64,000 nucleotides of DNA from Microbacterium esteraromaticum (lineage in GTDB: Bacteria > Actinomycetota > Actinomycetes > Actinomycetales > Microbacteriaceae), in NCBI RefSeq assembly GCF_900163815.1, contig NZ_FUKO01000029.1:1-64000 (forward strand). Reading direction: 5' to 3'. Position numbers and translations under genes: made by a program. The notes below the pieces were generated by a model. It worked only from the letters and a program-made list of their open reading frames with translations. It had not been told where the DNA came from and made no database searches. Each line of letters begins with the position of its first letter. Positions within the stretch are counted from its first letter, which is position 1. This document shows, piece after piece, positions 45,498 through 53,737 of the stretch.

Positions 45498-46181
45498 TCA
45501 GCGCTCACGGTCGGGAGCCGCACGGTCGCGGCCATGCCGCACCCCCGGGCCGGAGTCGGGCGTCCCCAGCTCCCGTTCTCTGCGCGCAAGCGCGAGCGCG
45601 AGCATCCGGGCAGCCTGCGCATGGTCGGTGCCGTCCGTGCCGCCGGTGACCGGGATGTCGTGAAAGGAGAACGCCGGAAACGACGCCGTGCTCCGCAGCG
45701 CCTCCAGCCAGTCGTCCACGTCCTGCGGTTCGACCCAGTCTTGCGCGGGCGGATGTTCTTCGAGGAACCTCGCGAGTGGGTCCGGGGCCGGTCCTTCCGA
45801 AAGCCGTTCGTGGATCAAAAGCGCGGTCGCTCGCGCCACCGCTGTGGGGTCCGGGCCGGCGAGCAACGTCGGATCGTCCTGCCCTTGGTCGTCCCAGACA
45901 ATCACGCCGAGTGAGAGCGGCTGGAGGCCGAGTCGTGGCTGGGCTGGCGCGCGTGGGTCGACGCTGCGCCATCCGAGGACGCCCCACACGTCGCCGTCGG
46001 GAAGAACCAGTTGATTTCGCTGCACCGGGGCGGGCTCGGCGATCGTGCCTCCGGCCAATGCATCGTCGAGTACAGCGTGCGCCTCCTGCTCGTTCCGTGC
46101 GGAGACTTCGAATTCCCGCAGGACGCGATATGTCCACAGCGGCACGTTCTCACCAACCCCAGGCTTCTCTGGATCCGTCAT
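45498..46181 (-). CDS. Element protein of a four-member unknown family, 227 aa
   Basis: Short member of the set. It has the shared N-terminal domain (VPLWTYRVLREFEVSARNEQ) and then directly the C-terminal domain (LSLGVIVWDDQGQDDPTLLA, WVEPQDVDDWLEALRSTASF, FSFHDIPV), without the middle block of the longer relatives. The tail is basic. ATG 46181 overlaps the methyltransferase stop (ATGA), so it is translated together with it. Confidence 0.65.
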   Translation of the reverse strand: MTDPEKPGVGENVPLWTYRVLREFEVSARNEQEAHAVLDDALAGGTIAEPAPVQRNQLVLPDGDVWGVLGWRSVDPRAPAQPRLGLQPLSLGVIVWDDQGQDDPTLLAGPDPTAVARATALLIHERLSEGPAPDPLARFLEEHPPAQDWVEPQDVDDWLEALRSTASFPAFSFHDIPVTGGTDGTDHAQAARMLALALARRERELGTPDSGPGVRHGRDRAAPDRER

Positions 46182-47269
46182 AGCTGCCCGTTCAGTGCCA
46201 CCCGGTCGACGCGGGAGGCGATCAGGGGGAGGAAGGTCGGGTCCTTCTCGATCGCCACCACCTGCATCCCCTCCAGCAATGCGGCCTCGACGGTTGAGCC
46301 GGACCCGGCGAACGGCTCCAGGACGAGACCGCCTGGCGGCGTCAGCAGGCGGATCAGCCACCGCATCAGCGACAGCGGCTTTACCGTCGCGTGCGACACC
46401 CCGAACGCGCGCGGCCGCTCCGACTCGGGCGCCTTCTGCTCGTATCGGAAGATCGGGAACCGGGCCGAGACCGGATCGGTTCGCCAGGTGCCCGTCAGCA
46501 GGTCCATCGCGTCGGCCTGCGACGGATCCAGCACGACGTTCGCCGGCCACTTGGCTTCTCCGAAGCGGGCCGCGTCGATATGGATCGCGCCGGTGCCGTG
46601 CGTGCGCACGTTGTCGACGACCGTGCCGACCATCGGCTTGCGGGCGATGATGATCGGCTCGAACGAGGGCCGCAGCCCGGTGCCCCAGCCCTCCCAGCGT
46701 TGCGCGTCCTCGCTGACCGCGGTGCCATGCTGCACCACCCGGCGGGTCGCGCCGAGCACGCCGTCGTGTTCGGACTGCTGCACGATCCGGTCCGGGCGAC
46801 GGATGCCGTTGCGTTTGTCGAGTGCGTACCCCAGGTCCATGCTCTTCGGCATCCCGGAGGAGTAGATCCATGCAATCTGATCGCGCACCTCGAAGCCTGC
46901 GTTCTCGATGCCGCGCACCATCCGGTGCCAGGTGCGCGTGCCGCCGAACGCGGCCAGGTGCGCACCGGGCTTCAGGGCGTGCAGCGCGCCGCGCGCCCAC
47001 GCGGCGCACCACTCCTCGAACACCTCGCCGTCGCTCATCCCCGCCACATCCACGTCCGGCAGGGACGCGGTGAACCCGGTCTTGCCATCCCAGTCGTTGC
47101 CGTTGAACTCCAGGCCGTACGGCGGGTCACTCACCAGCGCGTCCACCAGCTCGCCGCGCAGTCGGGGTAGGAGCTCGACCGAGTCGCCGGCCAGGATCAC
47201 GGCGCCGTCGCGGTCCAGCTCGATCGGCAGCGGCTCGGGACCGAAGGCATGCGGACGCTCTGAGGGCAT
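46178..47269 (-). CDS. DNA methyltransferase (β-class, N4/N6)
   Basis: 363-residue methyltransferase. The catalytic motif DPPYGLEFNGNDWDG is near the N-terminus, and the SAM-binding motif EPFAGSGSTVEAALLEG is near the C-terminus, the β-class order for N6-adenine or N4-cytosine methylation. No restriction endonuclease gene adjoins it, so it is probably an orphan enzyme protecting the element on entry. ATG 47269 is preferred because an ACCTG box lies 58 nt upstream, as at other genes of the element; a GTG at 47365 would add 32 residues. Confidence 0.82.
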   Translation of the reverse strand: MPSERPHAFGPEPLPIELDRDGAVILAGDSVELLPRLRGELVDALVSDPPYGLEFNGNDWDGKTGFTASLPDVDVAGMSDGEVFEEWCAAWARGALHALKPGAHLAAFGGTRTWHRMVRGIENAGFEVRDQIAWIYSSGMPKSMDLGYALDKRNGIRRPDRIVQQSEHDGVLGATRRVVQHGTAVSEDAQRWEGWGTGLRPSFEPIIIARKPMVGTVVDNVRTHGTGAIHIDAARFGEAKWPANVVLDPSQADAMDLLTGTWRTDPVSARFPIFRYEQKAPESERPRAFGVSHATVKPLSLMRWLIRLLTPPGGLVLEPFAGSGSTVEAALLEGMQVVAIEKDPTFLPLIASRVDRVALNGQL

Positions 47270-47673
47270 CGAGAACCAGCTCTCGTCAGCGCTCGCCGCC
47301 GTTGCCCAGCGAGCAGGGATGCCAGCCAGGTACGCGGCTCCGCACGCGCGCGCTCGCACCTTCACGCCGCCGGTCCGGCTCGCCGCTCAGCCCCGGTCAG
47401 CTCCGCCCCTCGGTCCCAGGCAGGGCGGTCCACACGATCGGCAATCGACGACGTTCCGGGCAGCCGATGCCCAGTGCCTGTCCACGATGGTCGCTCCCAG
47501 CCCATCGCTTTCGCGGCCCGCCCGACTTCACCTTCCGGGTGGGAAAACGTAAGGTTCGTCCGGGACAGCTCTGGCGCCTAGCCGCACCTTCCCTTACGGC
47601 GGCTGAGATCCGCCACCCGACGAGCCCCGTCCTCTCGGGTGACCGTTACCGGCAAGTAGAAGCGGAGTTAACC
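47270..47673. other. Gap at the end of the minus-strand element genes
   Basis: 404 nt without a supported gene. An ACCTG box (+ strand CAGGT 47327-47331) lies near the methyltransferase start. No copy of the tRNA-Pro 3' half, which would mark an att site, was found here. The right part drops in GC towards the next gene. Confidence 0.5.
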
Positions 47674-48468
47674 ATGAGCAGAAGCACCACTGGTCTCGAC
47701 ATTCCCGATGAACCCGATCACGCTGCCGGAGGCGCGCATACGATCCGGCTTTCTTCATCAGACGCAGACGATTCATCTGCCGTCGCGTACTCGACCGAAA
47801 TCGACAAGTTGGATCTGCTCAGCGAGGAAATGGCGCTCCACAGCCAACACCTTGTCCTGCAGGCCGCGGCGCAGCTGCTGATGCGGGCGCGTTCCGAGCT
47901 TGCGTCGTTCTCGCTGGTAGGTGATCGAGAAGTGTGGCGCGTAGTGGAAGCATTCGACGACCGCGGGCAGTCGATCGCACTCGAGGACTCGACCACTGCC
48001 AGCGTGAACAGCTTCCTCGCCGAACGAGGGCTCATCGATGCGGATTCACATCCTGACCGCACCATGCTGCAGATCGAGGTTCGCAACACGACAGACGCGG
48101 CAGGTCCGAAGCACAGGTTCATCGATGTCCATGCGCTCAACGAGTCCGACTTCGACGCGGTCATAGAGTCAGCACGTCGTCGGCTGGGTCTGATAGAGCC
48201 CGGACGCACTCGCCACGACTTCGATGTCGAGATCCGCAAGGGAATGACTTTCCAGAACGGTCTCGATGGTGACCAAGTCCGACAGGCGACGGACATCGCG
48301 CTTCGGTACTACCACGGCATCGTCCGCGAGGGCGGCGGCGCGATCGACGTTGAAGCGGAGAGCTTTCACGAGGCCATCGGCATCGCAGCACGCGAACTCA
48401 TGCTAGAGGACACCACGGACGACGACCACCGAGAACGACCATCTGTGCATTCGCGCAGGCTGGGATGA
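47674..48468 (+). CDS. Unknown protein, 264 aa
   Basis: No family recognised. It starts MSRSTTGLDIPDEPDHAAGG. The protein is acidic and soluble, with mixed helix/strand predictions (LLSEEMALHSQHLVLQAAAQ, REVWRVVEAFDDRG, DFDAVIESARRRLGL). Codon use is less GC-biased than that of its neighbours. The ATG is preceded by AGCGGAG. It stands alone on the + strand at the junction between the conjugation genes and the catabolic segment, so it could be island cargo. Confidence 0.6.
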   Translation: MSRSTTGLDIPDEPDHAAGGAHTIRLSSSDADDSSAVAYSTEIDKLDLLSEEMALHSQHLVLQAAAQLLMRARSELASFSLVGDREVWRVVEAFDDRGQSIALEDSTTASVNSFLAERGLIDADSHPDRTMLQIEVRNTTDAAGPKHRFIDVHALNESDFDAVIESARRRLGLIEPGRTRHDFDVEIRKGMTFQNGLDGDQVRQATDIALRYYHGIVREGGGAIDVEAESFHEAIGIAARELMLEDTTDDDHRERPSVHSRRLG

Positions 48469-48656
48469 CCTCGGTACATATCGCGAGTAGCGCGAGCAGG
48501 AACGTGAGCTCGCCCGACGGTGCCCATGCCACCAATTCACATGCTGGGTCCGACACGGCCGGAACTTATTGGGACCAGTGCCAGCCACGTCTGAACGAGT
48601 GCGGAACTCGTCACTCAAGTTCTCATCACGGCACCAGTTGTGCTCCCGCCGGAAGA

Positions 48657-49556
48657 TCATGTGCGGGTCAACTGCTCCTCCCCGTTGCTGACTTGGCCCT
48701 CGTCGGAGGACCGGGGCTGCGGCGCGAGGGTAGTACGGCGAGCATGAGCCGCGAAGGAGCGCGGGCTTACCCCGTAGCGCCGCCTGAACGCACGAGCAGC
48801 GGCGGACGAACTCGTCCACCCCGCGCTCTGCGCAGCTTGCGATACGGTCATTCCCGACGTCATGAGCAGATCGGCCATGCGGTCGATGCGGGTCTGCCAG
48901 AGGAACGCTGCCGGACTGATTCCTAATTCTTGCCGGAAAAGCCGGGTAAGTTGTGACTCGGAGATCGTAACCTCGCGCGCGAGTTCACTGATGGTCCAAG
49001 GATGGTTGAGGCGACTTCGTATCAGTCGAGCCGCGATGCTCACCTGAGCCCCCGGCAAGAGCACCTGTGGCCGTGCAATGATCGGCAAGTCGCTTCTGTC
49101 GCGTGGGCTCAGGACGGATACCTCATCGAAAAGATCGGCCGCGCGGGCAAATGTTGCGAACGCGCTTCCGCGTGCTTCTTCCAGTGACACCAGGCTGTTT
49201 AGCAGCGGTTGCAGTCGTCGCATACCTGCGTCGCCCACGCTGATTGCACCCACGGGGTGCTCTTTTGTTCGACCTGCGACGCTGTGGTGCACGAGGGGGT
49301 GGCTAGTAGGCAGCCATTGAACTTGCGCCGCCAGGAACTCATCATTGACGTAGAGCGTCACTACGTCGACGAACCCCTGCGGCGTCAGAGAGCAGCGCAC
49401 CCCATCGGGAATCGTCACGATGGACCCGGTCTCAAGCTCGAGCTCCACACCAGGAGCTTGAAGCCGCGCCCAGCCGGCCGTGATGAACATCAGCTTCATG
49501 CAAGATGCAGGGACCCGCGACATGGGCGATGTCGTCGCGGTCCTGCGCGCCGTCAT
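48657..49556 (-). CDS. AraC family transcriptional regulator
   Basis: About 299 residues. The N-terminal cupin-like effector domain (LMFITAGWARLQAPGVELEL, GSIVTIPDGVRCSL) is followed by the AraC DNA-binding domain with two helix-turn-helices (WTISELAREVTISESQLTRL and MTVSQAAQSAGWTSSSAAAR) and the closing FRRRYGVSPRSF. The start is uncertain (ATG 49556 or 49523; neither has a good ribosome site), and the first residues look atypical for the family, so the 5' end may be damaged. The target is unknown. Confidence 0.75.
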   Translation of the reverse strand: MTARRTATTSPMSRVPASCMKLMFITAGWARLQAPGVELELETGSIVTIPDGVRCSLTPQGFVDVVTLYVNDEFLAAQVQWLPTSHPLVHHSVAGRTKEHPVGAISVGDAGMRRLQPLLNSLVSLEEARGSAFATFARAADLFDEVSVLSPRDRSDLPIIARPQVLLPGAQVSIAARLIRSRLNHPWTISELAREVTISESQLTRLFRQELGISPAAFLWQTRIDRMADLLMTSGMTVSQAAQSAGWTSSSAAARAFRRRYGVSPRSFAAHARRTTLAPQPRSSDEGQVSNGEEQLTRT

Positions 49557-50152
49557 GGGCACGCGTCGATCCCCACGCGTCGCCGCACATGTTGGCAACA
49601 TCGTTACGCCTCGTGATGAGCCTGAGCCCAAGCGTCCCCGCCCACTTCCTCGCGTTGCGGACGCACCGACCATCCCTGACCGACAGCGGGCCGACCGCTC
49701 GCCTCGCGACGATCGCACGACATAGTGCCGGTCAGACGAAAGACCGACACGTCCTCTGAACAGGAGAATCGTCGCCATGCTGCAAGTGAGAGCCGTTCTT
49801 CGCTGCTCCTTCGTCGGACTGCTCCATCCATGAGTCGCCGTTCTGTGCGGCACGTTGAGGTTCTCGAGTCACGATGAGGCCGCCGCTCGTGCGAATCGAA
49901 GATGATCCGCTTCGGCGCACGAGGCACAGGGGAGCGTCGTTTCAACGATGCCGGGTCGGCATGGTGTCGTCGACGAACGTGCATTGAGGGTCGCCCGCGT
50001 TCCGTGGGCTCCAGACAGATCCATGCGGCCTCCTCTCCTGCCGTGGGCTGCCACGTCTTGAGCGATGGATCCCGCGCGAGTATTGAGAGATCGAGCGCGA
50101 AAGGCGACGCAGGCGGTCGCTGAACACTGCGCATCTCCGCCGTGGAGTCTCC
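49557..50152. other. 596-bp segment without a convincing gene
   Basis: Several short frames exist on both strands, but all read as Arg/Ser/Pro-rich noise without motifs. I see no RNA gene, repeat or insertion-sequence end. It is probably decayed DNA between the AraC regulator and the permease. Confidence 0.5.
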
Positions 50153-50908
50153 TCATCCGCCGGCGAACGCCATCACCCCGCGCACGAGGATCGACACAGC
50201 GCCGAGCGCGGCCACGACGATCACGAGCACCCGAGCCACCCGCGCCGACACGAGACCGCCGACCGGAACCGCGATCGCCGACCCGATTCCGATCGAGGCA
50301 AGTAGCACAGTGACCTCGACCACCGACAACTCTGGTGCCGCGCCGGGCACCAGCACACCTGCAATAAGTGCGATGGACGAGATTATCACCGTCAGCGGCT
50401 GCATCGTGGCGGCGAATGATCGCTGCTCCCACCGGGTGAGCAGCGCGTATGCGGTCAGCGGTGGACCACCCACGCCGGAGATGGACACCAGAGCACCGGT
50501 GGCGAGTCCGGTGAGGGACGTGGTGGTCCAGCCATCGGGCAGGATATAGGCAACTCGCTGCAGTCCGAGCGTCGCGGCCAACGCCACGAGCACGGTCACA
50601 CCGATTACGAGATAGAGCGCGGCGGGGTCCACAATCATGAGCACCCCAACGCCCGCCGCCGCCCCGACCGGTGTCAGCAGGGCAAGGCGCAGCAGGCGGC
50701 GCCGATCGATACGCTCGCGGGTGATCGCCCATAGCGTGGCCGCGCACACGACGCCACACGCGTTCACGATCACCACGCCCTGGAGCGGTCCGAAAAGCAG
50801 CACGGTGAACGGCGCGACGACAAGCGCAAAGCCCATGCCTGCGACGCGCTGCATCACCGCGCCGAGCAACACCACGGCCGCGAGTGGGATGAATTCCGCC
50901 GACAGCAC
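50153..50908 (-). CDS. TauE/SafE family membrane permease
   Basis: 251 residues with about eight hydrophobic helices. Typical TauE motifs are the N-terminal FIPLAAVVLLGAVMQRVAGM, GPLQGVVIVNA and the second-repeat LATGALVSISGVGGPPLTAY. The family exports or imports organic sulfonates or other anions; the substrate here is unknown. GTG 50908 is chosen as start because it begins the first helix, though no strong ribosome site is visible. It lies just after the truncated TetR gene on the same strand. Confidence 0.8.
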   Translation of the reverse strand: MLSAEFIPLAAVVLLGAVMQRVAGMGFALVVAPFTVLLFGPLQGVVIVNACGVVCAATLWAITRERIDRRRLLRLALLTPVGAAAGVGVLMIVDPAALYLVIGVTVLVALAATLGLQRVAYILPDGWTTTSLTGLATGALVSISGVGGPPLTAYALLTRWEQRSFAATMQPLTVIISSIALIAGVLVPGAAPELSVVEVTVLLASIGIGSAIAVPVGGLVSARVARVLVIVVAALGAVSILVRGVMAFAGG

Positions 50909-50913
50909 GGCGG

Positions 50914-51507
50914 TTACCCATGCGTCTCGAGCCGCGCCTCGAGACGATCGAGGAGGGTGCCGCAAGAGAACTCGAAGCTCGCGTCGATCAGATTGGTGAC
51001 TCCCGACTCCCAGCGCCGGCCGGACAGGCGGTCGGCACGGGAGTCGGTGTTGCGATGCAGAACCTGTTGACGCGCGGGGAGGTCGACGAGCCTGGCGCGG
51101 ATGCGGTCGCGCCACCCATCGTCGGTTTCGGCCGGCTCCACACACAGCTCGATGTTGATCCACGTGACTCCCGCGGAACAAGCGTTACAGGCGTGCACGA
51201 GATCGTCGCCGGCGAACCCCGCCGCGGTGAGCAGCTCGAGCGTCGTCTCGAACGCGGGCAGAGAGATCTCGACCTCCGCAGAGAGATTGCGGTGGAAGCC
51301 AGCAGCATCTTCGACGCGGGGCGTAGATGCCAAAATCGACACCAAGTCAGCCTTCGCGGCGAAGGAAGCGCACCTCACGGAATCTCCTCGCGATCGAGCT
51401 CGAGCGGGAACACGGACAGGCGCATGGTGGATGCGGTTGCCCATCTTGTCAGCCCCGGGTGTGCGGTCTGCGGCGTCGCGGGACGAGTTGTCGACATTGG
51501 ATGTCAT
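50914..51507 (-). pseudogene. TetR-type regulator lacking its DNA-binding domain
   Basis: Residues from about 50 onward (VSILASTPRVEDAAGFHRNL, LTAAGFAGDDLVHACNACSA, SCGTLLDRLEARLETHG) look like the ligand-binding C-terminal domain of a TetR repressor. The upstream part of the frame is Arg/Ser-rich and has no helix-turn-helix. The gene is therefore probably a 5'-truncated remnant. It is followed closely by the TauE permease, which it may once have controlled. Confidence 0.6.
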
Positions 51508-51546
51508 GGCCGAGGGTCGAGGTTGATCACGATCACAGGGAGTGGG

Positions 51547-52872
51547 TTAACGCAGGTCGTAGACGCGCTTCAGCTTGCCGCCGCTTCGTTCCAGGCTGCC
51601 CGGCGGGGCGAGTTCAACTGTGACGGTGGATCCGATGCGCGTTTTGATTGCGCGGACTAGTTGCGCGGCTGCACGCTCGGCGTCCGCCGTGGACAGGCTG
51701 GGGACTGGCTCGATCTTCACTGCCATGCAGTCCATGCGACCCTGCTTGGTCAGCTCGAGGATGAAGTGGGGCGACAGTCCTTCGATGGTGAGCGCGATCT
51801 CTTCGATTTGTGTCGGGAACAGGTTCACCCCTCGGAGGATGATCATGTCGTCGTTGCGGCCGGTGATCTTGGAGATCCGGCGCATGTTCTGCCTTGCCGT
51901 GCCGGGGAGCAGTGTGCTGATGTCGTGGGTGCGGTAGCGGATGATTGGCAGCGCCTGCTTGGTGAGGGTCGTGAAGACGAGCTCGCCCTGTTGCCCGTCG
52001 GGCACTGTTGCGCCGGTCTCCGAGTCGATGATCTCGGGCCGGAAGTGGTCCTCCCAGATGTGCGGGCCGTCCTTGGATTCGATGCATTCGTTGCCGACGC
52101 CGGGGCCCATGACCTCGCTCAGTCCGTAGATGTCCAGCGCGTCGATCGCCAGGCCTTCTTCGATCGTGGTGCGCATCTCGTTGGTCCACGGCTCGGCCCC
52201 GAGAACAGCGACCGCGAGGGATGTGTCCCTGGGGTCGATGCCTGACTCGCGCAACGCGTCGATGATCGTCAGCAGGTACGTGGGCGTGCAGAGGATCGCA
52301 TCGGGCTGAAAGTCTTTGATCAGCTGCACTTGTTTGAGAGTGTTCCCGCCTGACATGGGGATGACGGTGCACCCGAGTCGTTCGATACCGGCGTGCGCGC
52401 CGAGGCCGCCCGTGAACAGGCCGTACCCGTATGCGTTGTGGACCATCTGTCCCGGGCGGATTCCACTGGCACGCAGCGAGCGTGCGATGAGGTCCGCCCA
52501 GTTGTCGAGGTCGCCTTGGGTGTAGCCGACGACGGTCGGCAGGCCGGTGGTGCCCGAGGAGGCGTGTATGCGGGCGACCTGTGAGCGTGGCACGGCGAAC
52601 ATGCCGAAGGGGTAGGTCTCGCGCAGGTCATCTTTGGTCGTGAAGGGCAGCTTCTCCAGGTCGTTGAGCTCGCGGATGTCGTCCGGGTGTACGCCGATCG
52701 CGTCGAACTTCCGCGTGTAGAGGGGGACGTTCTCGTATGCATTGCGGACCGTCGCCTGAAGGCGGGCGAGCTGAAGTGCCTCCAGCTCGTCGCGCGACAT
52801 GCGCTCTTCGGGGTCGAGTTCGTCCGCAGTCGGTGCGTACGCACGATCCTTCGGTGCAACAGTGATGGTCAT
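51547..52872 (-). CDS. paaK: Phenylacetate-CoA ligase
   Basis: 441 residues, the usual PaaK length. It activates phenylacetate to phenylacetyl-CoA, with ATP cleaved to AMP. Adenylation motifs are HASSGTTGLPTVVGYT (P-loop), YGLSEVMGPGV, YRTHDISTLLPG and TGRNDDMIILRGVNLFP. The N-terminal LQATVRNAYENVPLYTRKFD is also typical. It forms a short leftward operon with paaI under a promoter carrying a TetR-type operator. Confidence 0.95.
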   Translation of the reverse strand: MTITVAPKDRAYAPTADELDPEERMSRDELEALQLARLQATVRNAYENVPLYTRKFDAIGVHPDDIRELNDLEKLPFTTKDDLRETYPFGMFAVPRSQVARIHASSGTTGLPTVVGYTQGDLDNWADLIARSLRASGIRPGQMVHNAYGYGLFTGGLGAHAGIERLGCTVIPMSGGNTLKQVQLIKDFQPDAILCTPTYLLTIIDALRESGIDPRDTSLAVAVLGAEPWTNEMRTTIEEGLAIDALDIYGLSEVMGPGVGNECIESKDGPHIWEDHFRPEIIDSETGATVPDGQQGELVFTTLTKQALPIIRYRTHDISTLLPGTARQNMRRISKITGRNDDMIILRGVNLFPTQIEEIALTIEGLSPHFILELTKQGRMDCMAVKIEPVPSLSTADAERAAAQLVRAIKTRIGSTVTVELAPPGSLERSGGKLKRVYDLR

Positions 52873-52913
52873 GGTTCCTCCGTTGGGACGATGCGGTCGG
52901 GTGGGTGAGTTGT

Positions 52914-53363
52914 TCAGGTGGGCTGACTGCCTGGGATGGGCATGCTTGTGGCGCGACTTCGTCCACGGAACTCAGCGACGACGACGCCCGCCTCGTCGCT
53001 GACCTGGACGTCGTAGATCCCGCTGCGACCCGACAGCGCGCGCCGTTCAGCCGTGGCGGTCAGTCGCTGGCCCGCCATGACCGGTCGCAAGAAGGAGATC
53101 TCGGCGCCTGCGGCAAGGGTGACCGCGTCCGACTCCTGACAGGCGATCGCGAACGCGGTATCGGCGACAGCGAAGATCAGGCCACCGTGCATCACGTGGT
53201 AGCCGTTCAGCATGTCTTCGCGCACCGGCATCGACACAACGGCGTATCCGGGTTGGCCGGTCTCGACGGTCATGCCCAGGGCCATGGATGCGCGATCGCG
53301 TGCGAACATCGCTGCCGCGCCGGCGATGCCGGCGTCGTCGGGCGGGGCACTCTGCTGGACCAT
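52914..53363 (-). CDS. paaI: Phenylacetate-pathway hotdog thioesterase PaaI
   Basis: 149-residue hotdog-fold thioesterase that hydrolyses stalled ring-hydroxylated phenylacetyl-CoA esters and frees CoA. The signature HVMHGGLIFAVADTAFAIAC has the catalytic-loop aspartate, and AEISFLRPVMAGQRLTA is characteristic. It is 41 nt upstream of paaK on the same strand. A second hotdog thioesterase occurs at 60781. Confidence 0.9.
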   Translation of the reverse strand: MVQQSAPPDDAGIAGAAAMFARDRASMALGMTVETGQPGYAVVSMPVREDMLNGYHVMHGGLIFAVADTAFAIACQESDAVTLAAGAEISFLRPVMAGQRLTATAERRALSGRSGIYDVQVSDEAGVVVAEFRGRSRATSMPIPGSQPT

Positions 53364-53402
53364 CTGCGCCTCCTCGTCGAGAACTGCCTAAATCGCTCAG
53401 CT

Positions 53403-53431
53403 CATACTGAACGATCGGTAAGTGAACGTCA
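53403..53431 (-). promoter_or_regulatory. paaI-paaK promoter with PaaR-type operator
   Basis: On the minus strand a TTGACG -35 and an AGTATG -10 are spaced 17 nt apart. The spacer is almost exactly an imperfect 18-bp palindrome (+ strand ACTGAACGATCGGTAAGT, 53406-53423). A TetR-family repressor bound there would block polymerase. The same sequence recurs at 57962-57979. Confidence 0.6.
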
Positions 53432-53455
53432 AGTGCGAAACACAATCAGGGAGCC

Positions 53456-53560
53456 ATGCAAGAAGCTTTCGTCTGTGGTGGGTGCGGACCTCCCGGTCGG
53501 CTGGTACCGCGGAGCCATCGCGCAGGTGCACCCGCGGCTTTGTCACTCTGATCATCCAGA
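53456..53560 (+). pseudogene. Broken 5' stub of a thiolase gene
   Basis: ATG at 53456 opens MQEAF, nearly the start of the thiolase at 58018 (MPEAF). The DNA aligns for about 100 nt (GTGCGGACC, CGGTCGGCTGGTACCGCGGA and onward) with small deletions that break the frame, and a stop follows. The upstream ~50 nt, including the operator, are also duplicated. It is a decayed remnant, not expressed as thiolase. Confidence 0.7.
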
Positions 53561-53737
53561 ACAGCAGAGAAACGCATGGCGGTGATCGATCGGCTGGGCT
53601 TCATGCGTGTCCGGCACAGCACCGTGCACCTTTGTCCGCTGTGGGCTGCGGGACCGCGACGGATAGTGGATGCAACGACCGATTTTCCCGGGTGCGGCCT
53701 CGGTCGTCCGCATCGCATGGTTCAAGGAGGAACTGGA

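Noticed and set aside
47270..47673. Search for the right attachment site next to the methyltransferase gene
   Set aside because: No match to the tRNA-Pro anticodon loop or T-arm sequence was seen; short GC-rich similarities are not enough.
48469..48926. A 153-codon plus-strand frame overlapping the AraC gene end
   Set aside because: It lies opposite the AraC DNA-binding domain, whose motifs are clear, and shows no family features.
49604..50134. A 176-codon minus-strand frame between the AraC and TauE genes
   Set aside because: Arg/Ser/Pro-rich composition, no motif, no ribosome site and poor codon pattern.
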